Below the pieces are notes generated by a model. That model saw only the letters and a list, made by a program, of their open reading frames with translations. It was not told the DNA's origin and did no database searches. A stretch of 6,249 nucleotides of DNA from Methanoregula sp. (GTDB lineage Archaea; Halobacteriota; Methanomicrobia; Methanomicrobiales; Methanospirillaceae): positions 1 to 6,249 of the forward strand of contig DUHF01000219.1 in the NCBI GenBank assembly GCA_013331015.1, read 5' to 3'. Shown piece by piece: positions 1 to 5,572 of the stretch; positions within the stretch are counted from its first letter, which is position 1; each line of letters starts with the position of its first letter. A program made the translations under genes and the position numbers.

Positions 1-928
1 CAACTTCTGCAACTTCCCGCTGGGTACGACGCTCGCCTCCGAGAATGGAGGAGATGTAGATTGCCGCTGCTGCAACCCCGGTGGGTCCCCGCCCGCTTGT
101 CAGTTCGCGCTCGCCTGCCTGCCGGAGGATCTCGACCGCACGGCTCTGGACCTCTCCCTTGAGGGTGAGACCCGAGCAGAACCGCGGCACGTAATCGATA
201 GGCGAGGTCGGGAGGAGCTTCAAACCCAGTTCGCGGGAGATGAACCGGTAGGTCCTGCCGATCTCCTTCCGGGAAACCCGGGACACTTCGGCGATCTCAT
301 CGAGCGTCCGGGGCACGCTGCACTGGCGGCAGGCTGCATAGAGGGCTGCTGCGGCAACACCTTCGATACTCCGGCCGCGGATGAGGTTCTTGTCAACCGC
401 GTCACGGTACACGACTGCTGCGGTCTCACGCACGTTCCGCGGGAGACCCAGTGCCGAGGCCATCCGGTCCAGTTCCGAGAGTGCGAATGCGAGGTTCCGC
501 TCGGTTGCGTTGCTGACACGGATACGGCGCTGCCATTTGCGGAGACGGTAGAGCTGGGCACGGTTCTTTGAAGAGATTGCCCTGCCGTATGAGTCCCGGT
601 TGCGCCAGTCGATCATGGTCGAGAGACCCTTGTCGTGGATCGTGAACGTCATCGGGGCGCCGACTCTTGACCGCTTCATCCGCTGGTCGTGGTCGAATGC
701 ACGCCATTCGGGGCCGCGGTCGATGAAATCGTCATCGATGACAAGCCCGCAGCTCTGGCAGACCAGTTCTGCCCGCTCGTAGTCGTGGACAAGTTGCCGG
801 CCGCCACATTCGGGACAGACCGTCTCGGTGTGGTTCTCGGCTTTCTTTTCCTGCTCTTTTTGTTTTGTCCGGGTCTTGAGCGCTTCCCGCTCGGACTGGA
901 GGACCTTTAATCTCTCTACTTCCTGCAT
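1..928 (-). CDS. tfb: Transcription initiation factor TFB (archaeal TFIIB), C-terminus cut by window edge
   Basis: TFB binds the TBP-TATA complex and the BRE element and recruits RNA polymerase. I translated this frame by hand; it stays open from the ATG at 928 to the left edge (309 codons). A charged Lys/Glu-rich stretch (about 1-35) precedes a zinc ribbon with ligands C38, C41, C57 and C60. The B-reader region follows, with GPEWRAF at 72-78 and RMKRSRVGAP at 83-92. Two cyclin-like repeats come next, roughly 125-215 and 220 onward; the motif SRGRSIEG-like RGRSIEGVAAAALYAACR and the paired GRGPTGVAAAAIYISS are typical of each. The BRE-recognition helix and final ~30 residues lie outside. AGGTGA (935-940) six bases before the ATG supports the start. 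Only 49 bases separate it from gar1 upstream on the same strand, so the two are probably cotranscribed, a gene order seen in other archaea. No disruption is visible. Confidence 0.97.
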   Translation of the reverse strand, partial: MQEVERLKVLQSEREALKTRTKQKEQEKKAENHTETVCPECGGRQLVHDYERAELVCQSCGLVIDDDFIDRGPEWRAFDHDQRMKRSRVGAPMTFTIHDKGLSTMIDWRNRDSYGRAISSKNRAQLYRLRKWQRRIRVSNATERNLAFALSELDRMASALGLPRNVRETAAVVYRDAVDKNLIRGRSIEGVAAAALYAACRQCSVPRTLDEIAEVSRVSRKEIGRTYRFISRELGLKLLPTSPIDYVPRFCSGLTLKGEVQSRAVEILRQAGERELTSGRGPTGVAAAAIYISSILGGERRTQREVAEV

Positions 929-977
929 CCACAATCACCTGATGGTTTTTTTCATTTTGTATCCCGCACGTCTTGAT

Positions 978-1205
978 TTATCCTCTGGCAAAGAGTTTCT
1001 CGTTGGGCTGGACAGTGCATTTTTCCCGGCAGAGGACAGCGGCATAGGGCGCTTTCACATTTCCAAAGAGGTCAAGTATCTTCCCGACCGGTTTCATCCT
1101 CCGGTCAGTAACCTCGCTGTACAAAGCAGGAAGCTGGGCGGCATCGCACTGGATGATGAGCATCCGGTCGCCAACGGTGCTCATCGCTCGACCAACAACT
1201 TTCAC
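978..1205 (-). CDS. gar1: H/ACA RNA-protein component Gar1
   Basis: Gar1 is a small beta-barrel subunit of archaeal H/ACA ribonucleoproteins. It binds the Cbf5 catalytic subunit and aids substrate turnover during RNA pseudouridylation. The 75-residue product carries the family core: a beta strand (MLIIQC), then SEVTDRRMKPVGKILDLFG, which matches the usual 'V.D.r.kpVGkv.DvFGpv..PY' pattern, followed by NVKAPYAAV. The frame is open further upstream to 1316, but that part crosses promoter-like AT-rich DNA. I chose GTG at 1205 because GAGG (1214-1217) lies six bases before it and because family proteins begin with this 'MK-VGR' strand. It is the first gene of a probable gar1-tfb transcript. Confidence 0.9.
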   Translation of the reverse strand: MKVVGRAMSTVGDRMLIIQCDAAQLPALYSEVTDRRMKPVGKILDLFGNVKAPYAAVLCREKCTVQPNEKLFARG

Positions 1206-1231
1206 ACATAACCTCGGGTATACAATGATGG

Positions 1232-1249
1232 TACTAAAATTTTTTAGTA
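1232..1249. repeat. Perfect 8-bp inverted repeat in the gar1-tfb promoter
   Basis: TACTAAAA (1232-1239) and TTTTAGTA (1242-1249) are exact inverted copies separated by two T bases. The repeat lies immediately downstream (minus strand) of the TATA-like element at 1251-1260 and around or before the expected transcription start near 1230. A protein bound here would interfere with initiation, so it may be an operator. It is very AT-rich, so chance cannot be excluded. Confidence 0.5.
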
Positions 1250-1250
1250 A

Positions 1251-1260
1251 TCTATATATG
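1251..1260 (-). promoter_or_regulatory. Putative TATA box for gar1-tfb
   Basis: On the minus strand this reads CATATATAGA. Its centre is about 50 bases before the gar1 GTG, predicting a start near 1230 and a leader of about 24 bases that still contains the GAGG ribosome-binding site. Other TATA-like strings lie further upstream on the same strand (TTTAAATA at 1274-1281 and TTTATAC near 1294-1300), so a second promoter is possible. Confidence 0.55.
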
Positions 1261-1308
1261 TGTGCGGTTTCGGTATTTAAACGTTGCGTGAAAGTATAAA
1301 TAGAATTT

Positions 1309-1953
1309 TTATGCACTGAGGAAGCGGTCGATATTTAAAGATAGAACCTCTTTACACTCCGCATCGGTCAATCCGGCCCCTTTGGCCACGATAAATTTCG
1401 CGCGTTTGTCCGGAATATCGTGAGGTGCGTGCGCGTCGGAATCGACAACAAGCCGGCACCCGGCTTCCCGGGCAATGCGGGCAACATGGCCGTTAGTGCG
1501 GTTATGCCCGCTGCGTGAGGTGATCTCAAGGGCAATCCCGTTCTCTGCGGCGAGCTTTGCATCCTTAAGCGTGACGAGCCCCGGGTGGGCGAGCACGTTC
1601 ACGTACTTGCAGGAACAGGCCGCATGGTTCGTTCCTTCCGCGACAGGCTCAACCGGTGTCTCGCCATGGACGACCACGATATCCGCACCCTGGGATTTTA
1701 CCCTTTTTGCCACGCTCTCGATCTGGGTTGGCGGAACATGGGTGATCTCGACTCCACAGAGAAGCCGGACCCCGTACAACTCTGCCGATTCCCGGACGAG
1801 CCTCAGGGATGAGAGGATGGATCCTGCATTGGAGAGGTCCACGTGGTCGGTGACGCCAACCGTGGTATACCCGGCGACAGCCATCCGCCGGATCAGTTCG
1901 GTGGGGAGCATCTCGCCATCGGAAAGAATGGAGTGGGTGTGCAGGTCGTACAT
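1309..1953 (-). CDS. PHP-domain phosphoesterase (histidinol-phosphatase-like)
   Basis: This is a 214-residue metal-dependent PHP-fold hydrolase. The metal-binding motifs are present in order: DLHTHS with H5 and H7, D12-G13, TDH at 35-37, GVE with E69, H96, AHPG with H123, and DSDAH with D173 and H175. This set resembles the histidinol phosphatase and PolX PHP group, but substrate cannot be assigned; it could act on histidinol phosphate, another phosphoester or a nucleotide. The ATG at 1953 has GGTGA five bases upstream. An in-frame GTG at 1962 overlaps the SRP19 stop in a GTGA arrangement and would add three residues. Either way it is translationally close to SRP19 and probably cotranscribed with it. 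Length and motif spacing look complete. Confidence 0.88.
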   Translation of the reverse strand: MYDLHTHSILSDGEMLPTELIRRMAVAGYTTVGVTDHVDLSNAGSILSSLRLVRESAELYGVRLLCGVEITHVPPTQIESVAKRVKSQGADIVVVHGETPVEPVAEGTNHAACSCKYVNVLAHPGLVTLKDAKLAAENGIALEITSRSGHNRTNGHVARIAREAGCRLVVDSDAHAPHDIPDKRAKFIVAKGAGLTDAECKEVLSLNIDRFLSA

Positions 1954-1958
1954 GCCGC

Positions 1959-2234
1959 TCACCGCCGGACTTCCAGTTTCTGGGCTACCTTCTTCATAAG
2001 ACCCGATTTACTCCCGTTCCATTCGGCAACCACGCGACCTTCTCGGCGTGCCCAGTGGGCCGGGTGATGATGTTCTTCCACCCGGAAGGCAACCCCGGCC
2101 TTACTTAAGGCGCGCTCAAGATCCGTGAGCACTGGCCCCTTCGTGCCGAGGCTGCGCGGGACCTTCCGCCCCTCAGCCCGGGTATATGCTGCATTGAAGT
2201 AGCAGGGATATAGGATGCACTCGCCTTCTGCCAT
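1959..2234 (-). CDS. srp19: Signal recognition particle 19 kDa protein SRP19
   Basis: SRP19 binds helices 6 and 8 of archaeal 7S RNA and prepares it for SRP54, which targets nascent membrane and secreted proteins. The 91-residue product has the family N-terminal strand ECILYPCYFNAAYTRAEGRKVP, the following Gly-Thr-Lys-Gly-Pro segment, a helix (LTDLERALSKAGV) and the EEHHHPAHWARREGRV region, then the GSKSGLMKKVA C-terminal helix. Length is typical for archaeal SRP19. The ATG at 2234 has no Shine-Dalgarno site. A TATA-like element centred 27 bases upstream suggests a leaderless message. Its stop overlaps the start region of the PHP gene downstream. Confidence 0.93.
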   Translation of the reverse strand: MAEGECILYPCYFNAAYTRAEGRKVPRSLGTKGPVLTDLERALSKAGVAFRVEEHHHPAHWARREGRVVAEWNGSKSGLMKKVAQKLEVRR

Positions 2235-2256
2235 TGCAGGATCGTTTGTGGGTCAA

Positions 2257-2265
2257 GGTATAAAC
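2257..2265. promoter_or_regulatory. TATA-like element midway between srp19 and hypB, possibly shared
   Basis: GGTATAAAC on the plus strand reads GTTTATACC on the minus strand. Its centre (2261) lies 29 bases before the hypB ATG and 27 bases before the srp19 ATG. Archaeal initiation normally occurs about 25 bases downstream of the TATA centre, so it could place both transcripts at or within a few bases of their start codons. Neither gene has a recognisable Shine-Dalgarno site, which fits leaderless messages. The purine-rich CAAGG upstream on the plus strand looks more BRE-like than the minus-strand flank. Confidence 0.5.
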
Positions 2266-2289
2266 AGTGTACGCTCCTACCTTCTGAGC

Positions 2290-2937
2290 ATGCATCACAT
2301 CGACGTCCGGCTGGAGAAGGATATCTACGACGTCAACAACACTCTTGCTGACGGGAACGCGAAGCACCTGAAAGCGCACGGCGTACGGGCCTTCGACCTG
2401 CTCGGAGCAATCGGTTCGGGTAAGACTGCACTCATCGAGCGGCTCGTCCCGCTCCTTGTACAAAAAGGGCTCAGAGCCGGCGCAATTGCCGGTGATGTGT
2501 ACGGGGACGACGACTTCCGGCGGATTGTTGCCACGGGCATTCCCGCGTTCAACGCGAATACCGGGAAAGAATGTCACCTTGACGCCCGGCTGGTGCAACA
2601 CGCAATTGATCACCTCCCGCTCGATGAGATCGATGTCCTCTTCATCGAGAATGTCGGGAACATGGTCTGCCCCACCGATTTCCGGCTCGGTGCAGAAAAA
2701 CGGATCGTGGTTGTCAGTTCCACCGAGGGTGACGATGTGGTCAACAAGCACCCGATGATGTTCCGGGACTGTACTATCGGGGTCATCAACAAGGTTGACC
2801 TTGCGCCGCTCGTAGGATCCGACCTTGATCGCATGCAAAAGGACATAGCACGCTATAATCCGGGCATGCCGGTCTTCCGGACAAACCTCAAAACCGGTGA
2901 CGGGGTTGCGGCGCTGCTCGACGCAATCCTTGCATAA
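2290..2937 (+). CDS. hypB: Hydrogenase maturation nickel GTPase HypB
   Basis: HypB is a SIMIBI-class GTPase that, with HypA, delivers nickel to the large subunit of [NiFe]-hydrogenases in the cytoplasm. The 215-residue product has a P-loop GAIGSGKT (39-46), AGDVYGDDD (67-75), the conserved C95-H96 pair and C127 that bind metal at the dimer interface, the ENVGNMVCP segment (120-128), and the guanine-specificity motif NKVD (167-170). To my knowledge the Cys-His-Cys positions match those described for the Methanocaldococcus jannaschii enzyme. The N-terminal CxxCGC motif and His-rich stretch of some bacterial HypBs are absent, as expected in archaea. I chose the ATG at 2290 because HypB homologues begin near MHHIDVRLEKDIYD; an in-frame ATG at 2215 would overlap srp19. 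No other hyp or hydrogenase gene is in the window. Confidence 0.95.
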   Translation: MHHIDVRLEKDIYDVNNTLADGNAKHLKAHGVRAFDLLGAIGSGKTALIERLVPLLVQKGLRAGAIAGDVYGDDDFRRIVATGIPAFNANTGKECHLDARLVQHAIDHLPLDEIDVLFIENVGNMVCPTDFRLGAEKRIVVVSSTEGDDVVNKHPMMFRDCTIGVINKVDLAPLVGSDLDRMQKDIARYNPGMPVFRTNLKTGDGVAALLDAILA

Positions 2938-2940
2938 AAA

Positions 2941-2949
2941 TTCTTTTTT
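2941..2949 (+). terminator. Oligo-T tract after hypB
   Basis: TTCTTTTTT begins four bases after the hypB stop codon. Archaeal RNA polymerase terminates at such T runs without needing a hairpin. It separates hypB from the promoter of rps8e. Confidence 0.5.
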
Positions 2950-2967
2950 CCCAAAGAACGGGTAGTA

Positions 2968-2976
2968 CTATAAATA
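2968..2976 (+). promoter_or_regulatory. Putative TATA box for rps8e
   Basis: CTATAAATA is a good archaeal TATA match and predicts a transcription start near 2998 and a leader of about 50 bases. A second TATA-like string, AATATATAG (2988-2996), would start near 3017. Which is used cannot be decided from sequence. Confidence 0.55.
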
Positions 2977-3048
2977 ACGCAGAAGTCAATATATAGAGCA
3001 CCATCTTCGGGACACTGGTTCCGCAGAATATCTGGTGAGAGTGAAACC

Positions 3049-3426
3049 ATGCAGTGGCAGGGAGAATCCGTACGAAAAGTGACCGGTGGCAGGCGCCGCC
3101 CGGCAGCAATGAAGCGCAGAACAGAGATCGGTCTTGCACCCGCAGATACCCATATCGGTGAAGACAGGATCCGGATCATCCGCACAACCGGCGGTAACGA
3201 GAAGATCCGTGCGCTCCGCGCCAGCTACGCCAACGTGACCAACCCCGCAAACGGCGAGACGAAGAAGGTCAGGATTGAAACCGTTGAGAAGAACACCGCA
3301 AACCCGAACTTTGTCCGCCGGAATCTGCTCACCAAGGGAGCCGTCATCAAGACCGAGCTCGGGCACGCAAAGATCACCAGCCGCCCCGGCCAGGACGGCA
3401 TCATCAACGCGCTCTTACTCGAATAA
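3049..3426 (+). CDS. rps8e: 30S ribosomal protein S8e
   Basis: S8e is a small-subunit ribosomal protein found in archaea and eukaryotes. The 125-residue product starts MQWQGESVRKVTGGRRRP, the usual archaeal S8e opening, and includes NVTNPANGETKKVRIETVEKNTANPNFVRRN, the most conserved segment, then TKGAVIKTELGHAKITSRPGQDG near the C-terminus. Length matches archaeal S8e. GGTGA (3034-3038) lies ten bases before the ATG, a somewhat long but usable spacing. A promoter with one or two TATA elements lies upstream. The next two genes follow on the same strand, possibly as a read-through operon. Confidence 0.97.
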   Translation: MQWQGESVRKVTGGRRRPAAMKRRTEIGLAPADTHIGEDRIRIIRTTGGNEKIRALRASYANVTNPANGETKKVRIETVEKNTANPNFVRRNLLTKGAVIKTELGHAKITSRPGQDGIINALLLE

Positions 3427-3443
3427 TCTTATTCCCAGCAATC

Positions 3444-3449
3444 TTTTTT
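3444..3449 (+). terminator. Short oligo-T run after rps8e
   Basis: Six T bases, 18 bases after the rps8e stop, could cause partial termination and lower expression of the two genes downstream. The run is short and could be incidental. Confidence 0.3.
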
Positions 3450-3475
3450 CATCAAAGAACTGCAAATGCAGATCT

Positions 3476-3898
3476 ATGCGAAAGATCTATTATCGGTTTC
3501 CCCAGCGAGTGGATCTCTCGTTTGCGATGGGCATGCCGTTCAACGAGACCTTAAAGTATATTGCGGGCCTGGATAACGAGGAATCGACCAAGACGACCGG
3601 AAAGGAGCTTGTCAAGGTGAAGACCCGGGTTGAAATTGCGCACGATCGCGCCACATTCGGGGAGATCACCCCTGAAGTCCTGCGCCCCGGTGTCATCACG
3701 GAAGCGGTCGACTTCAGGGTCTCGGTTCTTGCCCTTGCCCTCCGTGGCGGGGGAAGGGTTCCGATTGCCAATGATATCTTCTACCTGCGTCTCAGCGATC
3801 AGGTCTCGCGGACGGATATCGATATCGCAAAGGAAGGCCGGGGGGACGGTCTCGATGCGCTTGATATGAAAAATATCCTGCTGGGTGCCGGAAAGTGA
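3476..3898 (+). CDS. Unrecognised conserved-looking hypothetical protein, linked to DUF2240 gene
   Basis: I do not recognise this family. The frame gives 140 residues with no signal peptide, membrane segment, Cys cluster or nucleotide-binding motif. It alternates charged and hydrophobic stretches: ELVKVKTRVEI, then EVLRPGVITEAVDFRVSVLALALRGGGRVPIANDIFYLRLSDQV, suggesting an alpha/beta soluble domain. Codon use in the body matches neighbouring genes (C/G third positions), supporting that it is real. The start is uncertain: ATG at 3476 lacks a ribosome-binding site, and its first 11 codons use CGA twice, a codon little used elsewhere. ATG at 3527 or 3533 would give about 123 or 121 residues. 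Its TGA overlaps the GTG start of the DUF2240 gene (GTGA at 3895-3898), so the pair is very likely cotranslated and may act together. Confidence 0.75.
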   Translation: MRKIYYRFPQRVDLSFAMGMPFNETLKYIAGLDNEESTKTTGKELVKVKTRVEIAHDRATFGEITPEVLRPGVITEAVDFRVSVLALALRGGGRVPIANDIFYLRLSDQVSRTDIDIAKEGRGDGLDALDMKNILLGAGK

Positions 3899-4356
3899 CG
3901 TTCCGGATCACGGTTGCCGCACCGTTCAGGCACACCCGGAAGACCGGGATGCGCAAGAACGAGCTGGTCTATTATTACGCGCTCGACCGGAAATGGATGA
4001 GCACCGAGCAGGCAAATCTCCTCCTGCGCAGGGCTGAAGAGGAGCGGCTCATACGGCAGGAGAACGGGGTTTTTTCCCCCCTCTTCGACATAGCTGAAAT
4101 TACCATCCCCATCGGCTTCAAACCCACTTCGGCCGTCTTCGAGCAGCACGATCCCTCCGCGGAACTCATCGCCCGCATAGCCCGGGCAAAGAACCAGGAG
4201 GAGACCGAGGTCGTGGCCGAGATCAACCGGATTATCCGGGACCGGTTTGACGGAAACCTCCTGCCACCGGCCGCGCTGGTCCTGCTGGCAAAAAAGGAGC
4301 AGGTCCCCTTCGAAGACCTGCAGGCCGGTCTCACCCAGTCCCTCCGGAAATCATAA
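3895..4356 (+). CDS. DUF2240 family archaeal protein
   Basis: This 153-residue protein matches what I know of DUF2240, an archaeal family of unknown function. The hallmarks are an N-terminal strand followed by APF (ITVAAPFRH), then ELVYYYALDRKWMSTEQANLLLRRAEEERLI, a likely winged-helix-like helical segment, then PLFDIAEITIPIGFKP, where the family has a conserved 'F....(I/V)P.GFkP'. The C-terminal half is helical and charged (ELIARIARAKNQEETEVVAEINRIIRDRF). It resembles a small nucleic-acid-associated module, but that is inference. The GTG start at 3895 overlaps the upstream stop by four bases, indicating translational coupling. It ends the probable rps8e-led cluster. Confidence 0.85.
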   Translation: MTFRITVAAPFRHTRKTGMRKNELVYYYALDRKWMSTEQANLLLRRAEEERLIRQENGVFSPLFDIAEITIPIGFKPTSAVFEQHDPSAELIARIARAKNQEETEVVAEINRIIRDRFDGNLLPPAALVLLAKKEQVPFEDLQAGLTQSLRKS

Positions 4357-4364
4357 GTGCCGTG

Positions 4365-4380
4365 CTTGCGCAAGAGCTCT
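4365..4380. repeat. Two overlapping short palindromes after the DUF2240 gene
   Basis: CTTGCGCAAG (4365-4374) is a perfect 10-base palindrome, and AGAGCTCT (4373-4380) a perfect 8-base one sharing two bases with it. A little further on, CACCA (4385-4389) can pair with TGGTG (4400-4404). These lie within 50 bases of the stop codon and may shape the 3' end of the transcript. The rest of the 129-base gap is AT-rich promoter DNA for the next gene. Confidence 0.35.
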
Positions 4381-4437
4381 TTGTCACCAGCACATTTCAT
4401 GGTGCAGAATGCAAAAACAGGCAGAAAGTATTTTTGG

Positions 4438-4447
4438 TTTATTATTT
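4438..4447 (+). promoter_or_regulatory. Putative TATA box for the membrane-anchored protein gene
   Basis: TTTATTATTT predicts a transcription start near 4466-4470, leaving a leader of about 18-20 bases that contains the strong Shine-Dalgarno site. Other AT-rich strings close by (for example TTATTTA, 4449-4456) make the exact position uncertain. Confidence 0.45.
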
Positions 4448-4473
4448 CATTATTTACCAGTGAAAAACTCAAG

Positions 4474-4480
4474 AAGGAGG
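4474..4480 (+). promoter_or_regulatory. Strong Shine-Dalgarno site
   Basis: AAGGAGG lies five bases before the ATG at 4486. It is the strongest ribosome-binding site in the window and fixes the start of the following gene. Confidence 0.8.
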
Positions 4481-4485
4481 ATTAG

Positions 4486-5001
4486 ATGAGACACGGACGA
4501 AGAAGAAACGATCCATGGGATCAACCCTGGGTAATTATTGCGGCAGTTGTCGGTGTGATTGCGGTCATTGGTATTGCCGTATTTTTCTTTTTAGGCAGCG
4601 GAGGTGCTGCCGGAACTCCCGAAGCAGGAAACCCTTTGGGAACAAGTGGCGCGGGCAGTGGATCTTCAACGGTGGTCAGCGGGACCATCGATCCGTCAGC
4701 CATCAAGGAACAACCTACCGTTACCGTGCCGGCGCAGGGAGTATTTGTCAAGGTGAGTTACCTTGGCAGTTTCTCGGGACAGTACGGGATGGAAGGAGAA
4801 ATGATGGATGCCCGGGATTCGGGCGATCGCGTTTACGAGATCGAGAATGCGAACGGGACCGTCTCTGCCATGTTCAGGAAGACCGACAGTTCCACAAAAC
4901 CCCATGAACTGATGGTCGAGATATGGAAGGATGGCAAAGTCCTCAAGTTCGATAAGAATACCTCCCCAAATGGCGAAGTCAGGGTTGACTACGCACTCTG
5001 A
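4486..5001 (+). CDS. Single-pass membrane-anchored extracytoplasmic protein, function unknown
   Basis: The 171-residue product begins with a basic segment (MRHGRRRNDPWDQP), then one hydrophobic helix (about 16-36, VIIAAVVGVIAVIGIAVFFFL). A Gly/Ser/Ala/Thr-rich linker of about 35 residues follows, then a C-terminal domain of about 95 residues rich in beta-type sequence. By the positive-inside rule the N-terminus is cytoplasmic and the domain outside. The linker and two N-x-S/T sequons in the outer part (NGT in ENANGTVSA and NTS in DKNTSPN) fit a glycosylated surface protein. The stretch VPAQGVFVKVSYLGSFSGQYG followed by D-x-VYEI...GTVSA resembles a domain I recall from several predicted surface or membrane proteins of Methanomicrobiales; that recollection was not checked. 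It stands alone between its own promoter and a T-rich tract. Confidence 0.85.
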   Translation: MRHGRRRNDPWDQPWVIIAAVVGVIAVIGIAVFFFLGSGGAAGTPEAGNPLGTSGAGSGSSTVVSGTIDPSAIKEQPTVTVPAQGVFVKVSYLGSFSGQYGMEGEMMDARDSGDRVYEIENANGTVSAMFRKTDSSTKPHELMVEIWKDGKVLKFDKNTSPNGEVRVDYAL

Positions 5002-5014
5002 TTTTTTTCTTTTT
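5002..5014 (+). terminator. Oligo-T tract after the membrane-anchored protein gene
   Basis: A run of seven T, one C and five T starts directly after the stop codon. This is a typical archaeal intrinsic terminator for the plus-strand gene. Confidence 0.6.
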
Positions 5015-5060
5015 CCCGATTGCCGCTTGAAAGCGCCAAAAACCGGGCAATTAACGGATT

Positions 5061-5068
5061 AAAAAAAA
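5061..5068 (-). terminator. Oligo-T tract (minus strand) after rps6e
   Basis: Eight A bases on the plus strand read as T8 on the minus strand, 15 bases beyond the rps6e stop. Together with the tract at 5002-5014 it insulates the two converging genes. Confidence 0.55.
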
Positions 5069-5082
5069 GTATCGGATTGATA

Positions 5083-5502
5083 TTACCGGGTCTTCTTCTT
5101 GACTTCCTTCTTCTCACCCTCGACCTTCGGGAAGAGCTCATCAAGCGTCTTCTCGCCGTAGGTCGTCACCAGTGCATTGATCTGCACAAAGTCCTGGGTG
5201 ATCTCGCTTGCGCGGACGGTCTTTCTCCGGCGTTCGCCGTCCATGACCGGGTTGAACCCGATCCCGCCTGCAAGGAGAAGTTTTCTCCTGCCTGCACCGG
5301 GGATGCCCTTCTTTGCGGTAGTCCCGGTCCGGTCAGATGCCCCGGTAATCCTGATCTTGTAGCCGGAAAGCCCGAGGCTCCCTGCGTCGACTTCGTCTCC
5401 GATACTCTTGCCCACGATCGCCCCTGCTGCACCGCCACTGGCGTCAACATTGTAAGCGCGACCGGTCTTGGGGTCTGATACAACAACTTTAAACTCGACC
5501 AT
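5083..5502 (-). CDS. rps6e: 30S ribosomal protein S6e
   Basis: S6e is a small-subunit protein shared by archaea and eukaryotes. The 139-residue product opens with VEFKVVVSDPKTGRAYN, followed by the conserved IVGKSIGDEVDAGSLGLSGYKIRITGASDRTG and GRRKLLLAGGIGFNP segments, and ERRRKTVRASEITQDFVQIN near the end. These are the family landmarks. A Lys/Glu-rich tail (EGEKKEVKKKTR) follows. The archaeal form lacks the long phosphorylated C-terminal tail of eukaryotic S6. GGAG (5511-5514) lies eight bases before the ATG at 5502. It lies downstream of infB on the same strand, with a 162-base gap containing promoter-like sequence and a possible leader hairpin. Confidence 0.97.
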   Translation of the reverse strand: MVEFKVVVSDPKTGRAYNVDASGGAAGAIVGKSIGDEVDAGSLGLSGYKIRITGASDRTGTTAKKGIPGAGRRKLLLAGGIGFNPVMDGERRRKTVRASEITQDFVQINALVTTYGEKTLDELFPKVEGEKKEVKKKTR

Positions 5503-5534
5503 GCTGTTTGCTCCGTATTATTTTTAATTATCCA

Positions 5535-5558
5535 GGAAATCCCCGTATCGGAATTTCC
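5535..5558 (-). promoter_or_regulatory. Possible hairpin in the rps6e 5' leader
   Basis: GGAAAT (5535-5540) pairs with ATTTCC (5553-5558), and inside these CCG (5543-5545) pairs with CGG (5549-5551) around a three-base loop TAT. It lies 33-56 bases before the rps6e ATG. If transcription starts from the TATA-like element at 5609-5620 the hairpin is in the leader. Ribosomal protein leaders often carry autoregulatory structures, but nothing here identifies one. Confidence 0.4.
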
Positions 5559-5572
5559 CTTCACGTCTCCGG

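Noticed and set aside
220..707. Minus-strand open frames inside the tfb region (113 and 93 residues)
   Set aside because: The TFB frame, open from 928 to the left edge with zinc ribbon and cyclin motifs, explains this DNA; the others are out-of-frame shadows rich in Pro, Arg and Ser.
1107..1209. ATG at 1209-1207 (minus strand) overlapping the gar1 GTG start
   Set aside because: It opens a different frame that ends after about 34 codons with no recognisable product; the Gar1 frame uses the GTG two bases further in.
1475..1999. 174-residue plus-strand frame opposite the PHP gene
   Set aside because: Antisense to a gene with a full set of catalytic motifs, low-complexity composition, no ribosome-binding site; a by-product of GC-rich codon use.
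2173..2838. 221-residue minus-strand frame opposite hypB
   Set aside because: It is the mirror of HypB codons, spans the srp19/hypB divergent promoter and has no family resemblance.
3476..3898. Assignment of the unrecognised gene to the DUF61/UPF0216 family
   Set aside because: I considered it because of size and archaeal context, but the motifs I associate with that family are not present, so the gene is left unnamed.
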